32,838 nucleotides of DNA from a bacterium (GCA_021847925.1 JAJZNI010000116.1:1-32838), one strand, 5' to 3'; shown: positions 14,613-22,794, counted from the first letter of the stretch. The notes: generated by a model not told the origin, from the letters alone. Translations and numbers: made by a program.

Positions 14613-15593
14613 ATGGCGCCGACCCGCATCCTGACCCTCAACATCCTCCTCGGCGGCGAGGGACGGGAGGACCGGATCGCCGAGGTCCTGCGGCGCAGCG
14701 GCGCCGACGTCATCGCGCTGCAGGAGGTGCGAGACAACGGCCTTCTGCCGTGGCTCGCGGGTGGCCTGGGGATGGAGGCGATCCGGGGAGAGCCGAGCGA
14801 TGGTCGTGACCTGGGGCTGGCGGTGCTCAGCCGCCTGCGGGTGCTCGACCATCGCAACCAGCGCCACGAGGGGATGCTGCGCAGCCACCTCCGCGTCACG
14901 GTGCGGACGCATCAGGGGAGCCCGCTGCGCATTCACGTGGTGCACCTCGCCGCCCGTTTCGGGGAGCGAGCGAAGGGGGAGGCCCGGAGGACCCGCGAGC
15001 TGGAGGCGGTGCTCGACGACGTCGCCGAGGAGCCGCCCGCCCCCCACCTGCTTCTGGGCGACTTCAACAGCCTGGCACCGGGGGACGGCCTGGAGGCCAC
15101 CGAGTTCTTCCGGCGCATGGCGGCGCTGCGCAGGGACGGGCTCCTGGTCCGCCAGTCCGACGGCTGGATGGTTCCGGTCATGGCGGACGGCGAGGCGCCC
15201 TCCGTCGGGGCGCGGTGGCGCGCCCACGGCATCGATCCGCGGCTCCTCGGCGGGGTGCCCGTGCTCCCCTGGGTGACCGGTCCGCTCACGTCGGCGCTGC
15301 CGCGGAGCGGCACGGTGGACCGGATGCTGGGCCGCATGATCGAGCGCTGGACGGTGCCGCGGCTGACCGGCGCCGGCTACGTGGACTGCTTCCGGCGGCT
15401 TCATCCCCGGGCCCGCGGCTACACCTGCGCCACCTGGCTGCCCGCGGCCCGCATCGACTACAGCTTCGCGAGCCCCGACCTCGCCCCGGCGGTGGTGAGC
15501 TGCGAGGTGCTCGGGGGCCGCGGGCGGATGGGGCACGAGGTGGCGGTGACCGCCTCCGACCACTTCCCCCTCGTGACCGAGCTGTCCGTCTGA
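14613..15593 (+). CDS. Endonuclease/exonuclease/phosphatase family protein
   Basis: The 326-residue protein has the EEP fold signatures: LTLNILLGG at the N-terminus, ALQEVR (metal-binding Glu) near residue 35, LLGDFNS near 150, a central segment, RIDYSFAS near 290, and the closing TASDHFPLV (catalytic His, Asp) near the C-terminus. EEP members cleave phosphodiesters or phosphomonoesters in DNA, RNA, lipids or inositol phosphates; the substrate is not evident. There is no signal peptide, so it is probably cytoplasmic. ATG 14613 starts the first conserved strand directly, so the long upstream open frame is not needed. Confidence 0.86.
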   Translation: MAPTRILTLNILLGGEGREDRIAEVLRRSGADVIALQEVRDNGLLPWLAGGLGMEAIRGEPSDGRDLGLAVLSRLRVLDHRNQRHEGMLRSHLRVTVRTHQGSPLRIHVVHLAARFGERAKGEARRTRELEAVLDDVAEEPPAPHLLLGDFNSLAPGDGLEATEFFRRMAALRRDGLLVRQSDGWMVPVMADGEAPSVGARWRAHGIDPRLLGGVPVLPWVTGPLTSALPRSGTVDRMLGRMIERWTVPRLTGAGYVDCFRRLHPRARGYTCATWLPAARIDYSFASPDLAPAVVSCEVLGGRGRMGHEVAVTASDHFPLVTELSV

Positions 15594-15623
15594 TCGCGCA
15601 GCGCGCGCACCCTCTCGCCGGAA

Positions 15624-15642
15624 GGGGGGCCGCCGGCCCCCC
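15624..15642. terminator. Strong bidirectional hairpin between convergent genes
   Basis: GGGGGGCC and GGCCCCCC pair perfectly around GCC in the 78-bp gap between the EEP gene and the minus-strand exonuclease gene. No T-run is seen. Confidence 0.5.
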
Positions 15643-15671
15643 GCGGCCGGGGGTCCCGTCTCGCGGGCCCG

Positions 15672-16571
15672 TCAGCCGGGTTGCGAACGCTCCTTCGGGT
15701 CCTCTCCCTGCGCTCGCGGAGGGTGCCGGCGCCCGCCGCGGCGGCGGCGGCGCGGGGCCGCGCCCTCCTGGTCGGGATCGGTCTCCGACCAGCGGGGAGG
15801 GGGAGGCTGTCCGTCCTCGAGGAGGTCGCCCAGCGTCCGCCAGCCGAAGCTCTCGCGCCCGCGCCGGACCAGCTCCAGGAAGCAGCCCATCGTGGCCTCG
15901 GCGTCGGCCAGGGCGTGGTGGGGCCGGCGGTGGGGGACGTCGAGCTCCGCGCAGAGCCGCTCCAGGCCGATGGTGTCGCGCAGGTCGAAGAGCTTGGCGG
16001 CGAGGCGCGACGTGTCGATGTTGTCCGCGTCGAGGCTCTCGCCCAGGGTCCGGGTGATGAGCCGCGTGTCGAAGGCGTCGGCGCTGTGCTCGACGAGCAC
16101 CCCCCCCTGGCAGAAGCGGCGGAAGCGTTCGAGCACGGGGCGGGCGGGAGGGGCGCCGCCGAGGGTCTCGCTGGAGATGCCGTGAATCCGCCGCGCGTAC
16201 GGGTTGATGCGGTCGGTGCTGTGAACCAGCGTCTCGAGTGACATCAGGTGGCCGCCGCTCAGCGTGAAGGCCACCGCGCCCAGCTCGACGAGGCGGTGGG
16301 GCGACTGGCCGGTCGTCTCGCAGTCGACGGCCACGAAGCGCAGGCTCTCCAGGGGGGTGTCGGGCCCGGGGCGCGGGCGCGGGGGCTCCGCGGGATCGTC
16401 GATCGCGGCGAACGGCTCGGAGCCGGCCGGCCCGAGGCGGGGCACGAAGCTGCTGCCCACGGGAACCGGACCGCGCCGCCTGCCGTAGCGGGCGCGCCGC
16501 TGCGGGGGCACCCCCGAATCCCCGGTCGCGGAGTTCGCCGGCGTCACCGGCAGGGGGTCGGAGAGGGCCAT
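15672..16571 (-). CDS. DEDDh 3'-5' exonuclease, DnaQ-like
   Basis: The protein has 299 residues. The exonuclease domain spans about 77-240 and contains VDCETTG (Asp83, Glu85), HSADAFDTRL (Asp168) and HHALADAEAT (His218, Asp223), giving the DEDDh metal and base residues. It resembles DnaQ/PolC-type proofreading and RNase T-like enzymes, but has no polymerase or helicase part. About 75 residues of disordered, Pro/Arg-rich sequence precede the domain, and an Arg-rich tail (RRRRRGGRR) follows it, possibly for nucleic-acid binding. Whether it trims DNA or RNA cannot be told. ATG 16571 has a TGCTAGGAT promoter box 14 nt upstream. It is divergent from hemA. Confidence 0.87.
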   Translation of the reverse strand: MALSDPLPVTPANSATGDSGVPPQRRARYGRRRGPVPVGSSFVPRLGPAGSEPFAAIDDPAEPPRPRPGPDTPLESLRFVAVDCETTGQSPHRLVELGAVAFTLSGGHLMSLETLVHSTDRINPYARRIHGISSETLGGAPPARPVLERFRRFCQGGVLVEHSADAFDTRLITRTLGESLDADNIDTSRLAAKLFDLRDTIGLERLCAELDVPHRRPHHALADAEATMGCFLELVRRGRESFGWRTLGDLLEDGQPPPPRWSETDPDQEGAAPRRRRRGGRRHPPRAQGEDPKERSQPG

Positions 16572-16585
16572 GCGCTTGTGCGGTC

Positions 16586-16594
16586 ATCCTAGCA
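16586..16594 (-). promoter_or_regulatory. Extended -10 (TGCTAGGAT) of the exonuclease gene
   Basis: On the minus strand TGC plus TAGGAT ends 14 nt before ATG 16571, giving a leader of only a few bases. It lies about 32 bp from the oppositely oriented hemA -10 box, so the two promoters are back to back. Confidence 0.5.
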
Positions 16595-16625
16595 GCGCCA
16601 CGGCGGTGCGGGCCGTCCCCCTCCA

Positions 16626-16631
16626 TAAACT
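16626..16631 (+). promoter_or_regulatory. TAAACT -10 box of the hem cluster
   Basis: TAAACT ends 8 nt before ATG 16640 of hemA. It implies a leaderless start for the hemA-hemC-hemD transcript. Confidence 0.55.
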
Positions 16632-16639
16632 AGGCGGCG

Positions 16640-17914
16640 ATGCGCCTGATCGCGGCCGAGGTCAGCTTCCGCACGGCGCCGCTCGAGGTGAGGGAACGCG
16701 TCGCCCTCGCCGACCCCGAGGCCCGTCAGCTCCTCCGCTTCCTCGTCGGGCACGGCGGGCTGAGCGGCGCCGTGGCCCTCTCCACCTGCAACCGGACCGA
16801 GCTCTACGCCAGCATGCCCGGCTCCATGAGCGACGAGGACGCGGCCTCCCGGCTGCGCCGCTACCTCGACCCCTCGGCGGAGGCCGGCGCCGCCGCTCAG
16901 GTCACCGTCCGGCGGGGCGAGCGGGCGGTGGAGCACCTCTTCCGGGTGGCGGCGGGGCTCGAGTCGATGGTCGTCGGAGAGGCCCAGGTCCTGGGCCAGG
17001 TTCGGGCCGCCCACCGCCTCGCGCTGGAGGCGGGGTGCGTCGACGCGCCCCTCGACTTCATCTTCCGCCGTGCCACCGCCACGGGACGGCGGGTGCGCCG
17101 CGAGACCGCCATCGGGCGCGGGACCGGCAGCCTCAGCGAGGCGGCCGTGGCCCTGGCCGGGGAAGTCCTCGGAGGCGTGCAGGGGCGGACCGTGCTGCTC
17201 ATCGGTGCCGGCAAGATGAGCACGCTGGCGGGCCGCCAGCTCCAGGGGCGGGGAGCGCATCTCCGGGTGAGCTCGCGCGGCGGCGAGTCGGCCGCGGCGC
17301 TCGCCGGCGACCTCGGCGCCACCGTGGTGACCTCGGCGGACCTCGCCGCCGCCGTGGTCGACTGCGACCTGGTCATCACCTCGACGGACAGCCCAGAGCC
17401 CGTGCTGGACCTCGCGACCCTCGCCGCGGTGCAGCGGCGGCGAGGGGAGCGGCCCCTGTGCATCGTGGACATGGCGGTGCCGCGCGACGTCCCGCCCGAG
17501 GCGTCGCGGCTGCCCGGCGTGACCCTCCTGGACGTCGATGACATCGGGCGGCATCTCGCCGGGAGCCTGGAGGGGCGGAGCTCCGCGGTCACCGCCGCCG
17601 CGGCGGTCGTCGCCGAGGAGGCACGGATCGCCGTCGAGACGGTGGAGCTCCGCGGTGCCGCGGACCCGACCATCCGAGCGCTGGTGAGCCGCGCGGAGGA
17701 GATCCGGGCCCGCGAGGTGGCGAGGACGCTGGCCCGGCTTCCCGAGGCGGACCCGCCGACCCGGGAGCGGATCGAGCGGCTGAGCCAGAGCCTCGTCCGC
17801 AAGCTGCTCCACGCGCCGATCGTCCACCTGCGGGAGGCTCGCGGCGACCCCGGCACCGCCCTGCGGCTGCGCGAGGCGTTCGGCCTCGACGACGCGCCCG
17901 CCGACGATCCGTGA
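16640..17914 (+). CDS. hemA: Glutamyl-tRNA reductase
   Basis: HemA reduces glutamyl-tRNA(Glu) with NADPH to glutamate-1-semialdehyde, the first step of the C5 heme pathway. The 424-residue protein has the catalytic Cys50 in STCNRTELYA, the conserved VVGEAQVLGQVR near 113-124, the nucleotide-binding VLLIGAGKMS near 190, and the VDMAVPRDV segment. A helical dimerisation domain follows at the C-terminus. Length is normal. Two genes further on in the pathway (hemC, hemD) follow with 4-bp overlaps, so this is the first gene of an operon. Confidence 0.96.
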   Translation: MRLIAAEVSFRTAPLEVRERVALADPEARQLLRFLVGHGGLSGAVALSTCNRTELYASMPGSMSDEDAASRLRRYLDPSAEAGAAAQVTVRRGERAVEHLFRVAAGLESMVVGEAQVLGQVRAAHRLALEAGCVDAPLDFIFRRATATGRRVRRETAIGRGTGSLSEAAVALAGEVLGGVQGRTVLLIGAGKMSTLAGRQLQGRGAHLRVSSRGGESAAALAGDLGATVVTSADLAAAVVDCDLVITSTDSPEPVLDLATLAAVQRRRGERPLCIVDMAVPRDVPPEASRLPGVTLLDVDDIGRHLAGSLEGRSSAVTAAAAVVAEEARIAVETVELRGAADPTIRALVSRAEEIRAREVARTLARLPEADPPTRERIERLSQSLVRKLLHAPIVHLREARGDPGTALRLREAFGLDDAPADDP

Positions 17915-18786
17915 GCCTGCGCCTGGCGACCCGCGGCAGCCCGCTGGCGCTGGCCCAGTGCCGGCTCGCAGAGCAGGCGCTGCGCGGCCGCCTCGAGGGC
18001 GAGGTGACCACCGTCATCGTCCGCACCCAGGGTGACCGGGCCGCGGGGACGCCCGTCCACCGGCTGCGGGGTCAGGGGTGGTTCACGGCCGCGCTCGAGC
18101 AGGCCCTCCGCGAGGGGCGCGCGGATGCGGCGGTTCACAGCGCCAAGGACCTCCCCAGCGGGCTCGCCGAGGGGTTCCCGGTCGCCGCCTTCCTGGCCCG
18201 CGGCGACTGCCGTGACGGCCTGGTGACCCCGGACGGCGGAGGGCTGGAATCGCTCCCGCCCGGGGCCCGGGTCGGGACGTCCAGCCCGCGCCGCGCCGCC
18301 CTCCTCCGGGGGCTGCGCGCGGACCTGCGCCCGATCGCGGTGCGGGGCAACGTGGGGACCCGGCTCCGCAGGCTCGACGCCGGCGAGGTGGACGCCCTGG
18401 TGATGGCCTGTGCCGGGCTCGACCGGATCGGCGCCGGAGACCGGGTCGCGGCGCGCCTCGATCCGCGTGTCTTCGTCCCCGCGCCGTGCCAGGGAACGAT
18501 CGCCGTGCAGGCCTCGCCGCTGACCTCGGCCGGCGCGGCGTGCTCCGCGGTGGACGACCCGGAAGCGCGGACCTGCTCCGACGCCGAGCGCGCGGTGCTG
18601 ATGGCGCTGGGCGGCGGCTGCCTGCTGCCCCTCGGTGCGTGGGCGAGGCTGGAGGGGGAGGACCTGGTGCTCACCGCGGCCCTGGAGGTCGCGGGCGTCA
18701 TCCACCGCGCCGAGGCCCGTGGCAGTGCCGGTGCGCCGCGGGAGCTGGGTGCGCGGGTCGCCGCACGGCTGCGGGCGCCGGCATGA
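17911..18786 (+). CDS. hemC: Hydroxymethylbilane synthase (porphobilinogen deaminase)
   Basis: HemC joins four porphobilinogen molecules into hydroxymethylbilane. The 291-residue enzyme has ATRGSPLALAQ at the N-terminus, AVHSAKDLPS, VGTSSPRRAALL, AVRGNVGTRL and, near the C-terminus, GGGCLLPLGA, whose Cys should hold the dipyrromethane cofactor. The usual GGKG loop reads RGQG, and the preceding loop is somewhat short. GTG 17911 overlaps the hemA stop (GTGA), so translation is probably coupled. Its own stop overlaps the start of hemD (ATGA). Confidence 0.95.
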   Translation: MSLRLATRGSPLALAQCRLAEQALRGRLEGEVTTVIVRTQGDRAAGTPVHRLRGQGWFTAALEQALREGRADAAVHSAKDLPSGLAEGFPVAAFLARGDCRDGLVTPDGGGLESLPPGARVGTSSPRRAALLRGLRADLRPIAVRGNVGTRLRRLDAGEVDALVMACAGLDRIGAGDRVAARLDPRVFVPAPCQGTIAVQASPLTSAGAACSAVDDPEARTCSDAERAVLMALGGGCLLPLGAWARLEGEDLVLTAALEVAGVIHRAEARGSAGAPRELGARVAARLRAPA

Positions 18787-19574
18787 CCGGCGCCGCCCGC
18801 CCGCTCGAGGGGAGGGCCGTGCTGGTGACCCGGGCCGCCTCGCAGTCGGGCGCGCTGAGCCAGCACCTGCGCCACCTCGGCGCGGCGGTGGTCGAGGTGC
18901 CGGCCCTCGCCATCCAGCCCGTGGCCACCCTCGAGGAGATCCGTGCCGCCGCCGCCCGGCTTCGGGCCCGGCGCCCGCCCCGCTGGATGGCCGTGACCAG
19001 CGCCAATGCGGTGGAGCGTCTCGTCGAGCTGGTCCTTCCCGACGAGCTGGCCGGCGTCCGGGCGGCCGCGGTGGGCGAGAGCACCGCCCGGGCGCTGCGC
19101 GGCATCGGCGTCAACGTGGAGCTGGTCGCACCCGGGACCGGGGCCGCGGCTCTGGGCGAGCAGCTGATCGCCGCGGGCGCGAGCAGGGGATCGGTGTGGG
19201 TTCCCCAGGCGGAGGCGGCCCGGGGGGAGCTGGTCGAGCTGCTGCGCGCCCGGGGCGCCGACGTCGAGGTGACCGTCTGCTACCGGACGGTTCGGGTCCC
19301 CGGCCTGGGGGAGGCGCTCGCCGCGGCGCTGCGACGGGGGGTGGATGCGCTGACCCTGCTGAGCCCGAGCGCCGCCGAGGCCGTCCTGGCCGCGGCCGCC
19401 CCCGAGGCGCTGGGCGCTCTGACGGTCGTGTGCGGGGGCGAGACGACCGCGGCGGCGGTGCGCGCCCACGGCCTTGCGGCGGTGGTCGCCGGTCGCTCCG
19501 ACCCGGAGGCGGTGGCCGCGGCGCTGGTCCTGGCGCTCGGGGAGCGGGGAGGAGCGCCGCCGCTGCTACCCTGA
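18783..19574 (+). CDS. hemD: Uroporphyrinogen-III synthase
   Basis: HemD cyclises hydroxymethylbilane with inversion of ring D. The protein has 263 residues. Sequence in this family is weakly conserved; the recognisable parts are VLVTRAASQSG near the start, MAVTSANAVERL, VGESTARALR, and the C-terminal LTLLSPSAAEAVL and VVCGGETTAAA segments. Its place directly after hemC, with an ATGA overlap, supports the call. The open frame continues upstream within hemC, but the ATGA start fits the family length. Confidence 0.92.
   Translation: MTGAARPLEGRAVLVTRAASQSGALSQHLRHLGAAVVEVPALAIQPVATLEEIRAAAARLRARRPPRWMAVTSANAVERLVELVLPDELAGVRAAAVGESTARALRGIGVNVELVAPGTGAAALGEQLIAAGASRGSVWVPQAEAARGELVELLRARGADVEVTVCYRTVRVPGLGEALAAALRRGVDALTLLSPSAAEAVLAAAAPEALGALTVVCGGETTAAAVRAHGLAAVVAGRSDPEAVAAALVLALGERGGAPPLLP
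19564..19572 (+). promoter_or_regulatory. Extended -10 (TGCTACCCT) of hemB
   Basis: TGC plus TACCCT ends 9 nt before ATG 19582 and overlaps the last codons of hemD. It indicates that hemB has its own leaderless transcript in addition to any read-through. Confidence 0.55.
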
Positions 19575-19581
19575 CCCGGCG

Positions 19582-20571
19582 ATGGCCTTCCCCGAGGAGC
19601 GGCCCCGGCGGCTGCGACGAAGCCCGGCGCTGCGGCGGCTGTCGGCCGAGACGCGGCTGCACCCGGCCGACCTCGTGCACCCGCTCTTCATCCGCGAGGG
19701 GATCGCCGCCCCAGTCGCCCTGGAGGCGTTGCCGGGTCACCGCCAGGAGACGGTGGAGAGCGCCGTCGTGGAGGCCCGGCGTGCTGCCGAACTGGGCCTC
19801 GGCGCGGTGCTCCTCTTCGGCGTCCCGGTCCGCAAGGACGCCAGCGGGTCCGAGGCCTGGAACGACGAGGGGATCGTGCAGACCGCGCTGCGGGCGCTGC
19901 GGCGCGCCGTCGGCGACGCCTGCGTCCTCATCGCCGACTGCTGCCTCGACGAGTACACCGATCACGGCCACTGCGGGGTCCTGCGCCCCGATGGCGGCGT
20001 GGACAACGACCGCACCCTGGAGCTCTACGCCCGGGTGGCGGTCTCGCAGGCGGCCGCCGGGGCGGACGTGATCGCGCCCAGCGGCATGATGGATGGCCAG
20101 GTGAGCATGATCAGGTCCGCCCTGGACGCCGCCGGATTCTCCGACACCGCGATCCTCGCCTACAGCGCCAAGTACGCGACCGTGATGTACGGGCCCTTCC
20201 GGGACGCGGCGGACTGCGCTCCCCGCAGCGGCGACCGGCGCGGCTACCAGATGGACCCCGCCAACTCGCGCGAGGCGGTGCGTGAGGTGGCTCTTGACGT
20301 CGCCGAGGGGGCCGACATGGTGATGGTCAAGCCCGCCCTGACCTGCCTCGACGTGATCGCGCGGGTGAGGTCCGAGGTGAGCCTGCCGCTCGCGGCCTAC
20401 AACGTGAGCGGCGAGTACGCCATGATCGTGCACGCCGCGCGCGCGGGCGCCTTCGACGAGAGGGCGGCGGCCCTCGAGGCCCTCACGGCCATCCGCCGGG
20501 CCGGCGCCGACATCGTCATCAGCTACCACGCCCTGCAGGCGGCGGGCTGGCTTCGCGACCAGGGAGCTTGA
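19582..20571 (+). CDS. hemB: Porphobilinogen synthase (5-aminolevulinate dehydratase)
   Basis: HemB condenses two 5-aminolevulinate molecules into porphobilinogen. The 329-residue protein contains RRLSAETRL near the start, the metal site CCLDEYTDHGHCG, the APSGMMDGQV segment, the two Schiff-base lysines in SAKYATVMYGPFRDA and MVKPALTCLD, and the closing YNVSGEYAM region. In the active-site metal motif two cysteines of the zinc-type set are kept and the middle one is Asp, so the metal is uncertain. ATG 19582 is supported by the upstream -10 box. A cyclophilin gene begins 7 bp after the stop codon. Confidence 0.96.
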   Translation: MAFPEERPRRLRRSPALRRLSAETRLHPADLVHPLFIREGIAAPVALEALPGHRQETVESAVVEARRAAELGLGAVLLFGVPVRKDASGSEAWNDEGIVQTALRALRRAVGDACVLIADCCLDEYTDHGHCGVLRPDGGVDNDRTLELYARVAVSQAAAGADVIAPSGMMDGQVSMIRSALDAAGFSDTAILAYSAKYATVMYGPFRDAADCAPRSGDRRGYQMDPANSREAVREVALDVAEGADMVMVKPALTCLDVIARVRSEVSLPLAAYNVSGEYAMIVHAARAGAFDERAAALEALTAIRRAGADIVISYHALQAAGWLRDQGA

Positions 20572-20578
20572 GACCTCG

Positions 20579-21412
20579 ATGAGACCACCGACCGACCCGC
20601 GCCGCCGCCCCTTCGTCATCGCGGTGACCGTGGTCCTGGTGGCGGCGGCGATCGCCGTGGGCGTGGCGGTGAACCAGGCGGATCAGTCAAAGCCGGTGGG
20701 GGCCCTGAGCTCCCCGACGCCGACCTCGAGCCCGAGCGGGACGCCGACCTCGAGCCCGAGCCCGAGCCCGACGCCGTCGCCCACCCCGGAGGCGACCGTG
20801 TCCCCGGTCCCGGTCGCGAACACCCCGTGCAGCTCGGCGACCTTCGGTCCCGACCTGGCTGAGCTCAACCCCCCCGGCAACGTGCACAAGTACAGCGCCG
20901 CGCCGCCCATGACGATCAGCACCGGAAAGCTCTACCTGGTGACGTTGACCACGACCCGGGGCGAGATCCAGCTCTGCCTGGAGCCGAGCCTCGCACCCAC
21001 CACCGTCAACGTGATCGTCACCCTGGTGCGCAACCACTTCTACGACGGCATCCCCTTCCAGCGGGTCTGTCCCAGCTCCACCGACTCATCCTGCGGCGGA
21101 GGGCTGGCCATCGCGCAGTTCGGCGACCCCAACTGCATCGGGAACGTCAACGCGAGCACCTGCGGCCAGGGGGGCCCGGGGTTCAGCTTCGCCGACGAGC
21201 CGGTCAAGGGCAGCTACACGGCGGGGTGCGTGGCCATGGCCAACAGCGGTCCCAACACCAACGGCTCGCAGATCTTCATCTGCACCGGGAACGACACCAG
21301 CCTCCCGAAGAGCTACAACCTCTTCGGGGTCGTCTCCGACGGTCTCAACGTCGCCCAGAAGCTGACCAAGGGCGACGTCATCACGAGCGCCACCGTGCAG
21401 GAGCAGAGCTGA
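20579..21412 (+). CDS. Membrane-anchored cyclophilin-type peptidyl-prolyl isomerase
   Basis: The 277-residue protein begins with a short basic stretch and one membrane helix (about residues 12-31). A 45-residue Pro/Ser/Thr linker follows, then a cyclophilin domain from about residue 115. The domain shows TTRGEIQLCLEP, APTTVNVIVTLVRNHFYDGI, the active-site-type FQRV, GGPGFSFADEP, a NTNGSQIFICT segment (canonical QFFI/SQFF region) and YNLFGVV. Cyclophilins catalyse cis-trans isomerisation of prolyl bonds; here the domain would lie outside the membrane. Several extra Cys residues could form disulfides. The gene lies between hemB and hemL and probably couples to hemL at its stop. A ribosome site (GGGAG, about 12 nt upstream) precedes ATG 20579. 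Confidence 0.87.
   Translation: MRPPTDPRRRPFVIAVTVVLVAAAIAVGVAVNQADQSKPVGALSSPTPTSSPSGTPTSSPSPSPTPSPTPEATVSPVPVANTPCSSATFGPDLAELNPPGNVHKYSAAPPMTISTGKLYLVTLTTTRGEIQLCLEPSLAPTTVNVIVTLVRNHFYDGIPFQRVCPSSTDSSCGGGLAIAQFGDPNCIGNVNASTCGQGGPGFSFADEPVKGSYTAGCVAMANSGPNTNGSQIFICTGNDTSLPKSYNLFGVVSDGLNVAQKLTKGDVITSATVQEQS
20716..20761 (+). repeat. Two 22-bp direct repeats in the Pro/Ser/Thr linker
   Basis: The 22-bp unit beginning GACGCCGACCTCGAG occurs at 20716-20737 and again at 20740-20761, with period 24. It encodes the TPTSSPS-type linker of the cyclophilin. Slippage could change linker length. Confidence 0.75.
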
Positions 21413-22722
21413 CGCCGGGCTCGGGCGGGCCGCCGGACGAGATCTGGCGGCGGGCGGTCCGGGTGATGCCCGGGGGCGTCTCGAGCCCGGTGCGCGCGCA
21501 TGCCGCGGTGGGGGGCCACCCGCCCGTCATCGCTGCGGCGCAGGGCTGCCACCTGGTGGACGCCGGCGGGCAGCGCCACGTCGACTTCGTGCTCGCCTAC
21601 GGGCCGCACATCCTGGGCCACAACCCGCCGCCGGTGGTGGAGGCGCTGCGCCGCCAGCTGGAGCGCGGGGTCGCCTACGGGCACACCTGTGAGCTCGAGG
21701 TGGAGCTGGCCGAGCGCATCTGCGCGGCACTTCCGGGCGCGGAGATGGTGCGCTTCGTGAGCTCGGGGACCGAGGCCACCATGTCGGCGCTCCGGCTGGC
21801 GCGTGCCGCGACCGGGCGCGACCTGGTCATCAAGTTCGCGGGCGCCTACCACGGTCACGCGGACGCACTGCTCGCCGCCGCCGGGAGCGGGGTTGCCACG
21901 CTCGGGCTGCCCGGGTCCGCGGGGGTGCCGGCGGGGGCGGTGGCCGACACGCTGGTCCTTCCCTACAACTCCGCGTCGGCGGTGGTGGAGGCGTTCGCGG
22001 CCCACCCGGACCGCATCGCCGCCGTCATCGTGGAGCCGGTGGCGGGGAACATGGGCTGCGTGCCTCCCGCGCCCGGTTACCTCGGGGAGCTGCGCCGGGT
22101 CACCCGCGACGCCGGGGCCCTGCTCATCTTCGACGAGGTGATGACCGGGTTTCGGGTCGCCTTCGGCGGGGCCCAGACGCTCTACGGAGTGGTCCCCGAC
22201 CTCACCTGCCTCGGCAAGGTGATCGGGGGCGGGCTCCCCGTCGGCGCCTACGCGGGGCCGCGCGCCCTGATGGAGCAGATGGCGCCCACCGGGCGGGTCT
22301 ACCAGGCCGGCACCCTCTCCGGGAGCCCCCTGGCGATGGCGGCCGGGGTGGCGGTGCTCGACACGCTCCGGGGCGGCGACGCCTACGTGCGGCTGGAGGC
22401 GCTGGGCAGCCGCCTCGAGGACGGGCTGCGCAGTGCCTCCGTGGCGGCCGGGGTGCCGTGCGCGGTCAACCGCGTGGGCAGCATGCTGACGGCCTTCCTC
22501 GGCGTGGAGCGCGTCGATGACTACGAGGCGGCCCGCCGCAGTGACGTCGAAGCCTTCGCGCGCGTGCACCGGGCGTGGCGCGAGGCCGGCGTGATCTGGC
22601 CCCCCTCCCAGTTCGAGGCGGCCTTCCTGAGCACCGCGCACACCCCGGCGGACATCGACCGTGCGGTGTCGGCCTTCGTGGGCGCGCTGCGCGAGCCCGC
22701 GCTCGAGGCGCCGGACGGATAG
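21409..22722 (+). CDS. hemL: Glutamate-1-semialdehyde 2,1-aminomutase
   Basis: HemL isomerises glutamate-1-semialdehyde to 5-aminolevulinate with pyridoxal phosphate. Motifs include MPGGVSSPVRA at the N-terminus, FVSSGTEATMSALRLARA, KFAGAYHGHAD, VEPVAGNMG, FDEVMTGFR and the Schiff-base Lys in LGKVIGGGLPVG. The conserved N-terminal helix (DEIWRRAVRV) lies before any ATG or GTG after the upstream stop. The best start is CTG 21409, which overlaps the previous stop as CTGA and has AGGAG 5 nt upstream (21399-21403), giving 437 residues. GTG 21463 or ATG 21466 would cut the helix; an ATG at 21226 inside the cyclophilin gene is unlikely. Function is confident, start less so. Confidence 0.93.
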   Translation: MTPGSGGPPDEIWRRAVRVMPGGVSSPVRAHAAVGGHPPVIAAAQGCHLVDAGGQRHVDFVLAYGPHILGHNPPPVVEALRRQLERGVAYGHTCELEVELAERICAALPGAEMVRFVSSGTEATMSALRLARAATGRDLVIKFAGAYHGHADALLAAAGSGVATLGLPGSAGVPAGAVADTLVLPYNSASAVVEAFAAHPDRIAAVIVEPVAGNMGCVPPAPGYLGELRRVTRDAGALLIFDEVMTGFRVAFGGAQTLYGVVPDLTCLGKVIGGGLPVGAYAGPRALMEQMAPTGRVYQAGTLSGSPLAMAAGVAVLDTLRGGDAYVRLEALGSRLEDGLRSASVAAGVPCAVNRVGSMLTAFLGVERVDDYEAARRSDVEAFARVHRAWREAGVIWPPSQFEAAFLSTAHTPADIDRAVSAFVGALREPALEAPDG

Positions 22723-22747
22723 CGCCGCGGGTCCTCTCCGGGCCGGC

Positions 22748-22783
22748 GGTCCCCCCATCCCGCGCCGGACGCCGCCGGGGACC
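22748..22783 (+). terminator. Inverted repeat after hemL
   Basis: GGTCCCC (22748-22754) and GGGGACC (22777-22783) pair across a 22-nt loop that is itself GC-rich. It lies between the hemL stop and the tatA promoter. No T-run. Confidence 0.35.
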
Positions 22784-22785
22784 GG

Positions 22786-22794
22786 TGCTATGCT
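22786..22794 (+). promoter_or_regulatory. Extended -10 (TGCTATGCT) of tatA
   Basis: It is identical to the box before the polyprenyl synthase gene. Here it lies 62 nt before the start, so tatA has a leader and a ribosome site (GAGG, 5 nt before ATG 22857). Confidence 0.5.

Noticed and set aside
20700-20790. Repeat-rich segment considered as a CRISPR or intergenic repeat
   Set aside because: Only two copies without spacers, and they encode the Pro/Ser/Thr linker in frame.
21226-21408. ATG 21226 as the hemL start
   Set aside because: It would add about 60 residues encoded within the cyclophilin gene, with no similarity to HemL and no ribosome site.
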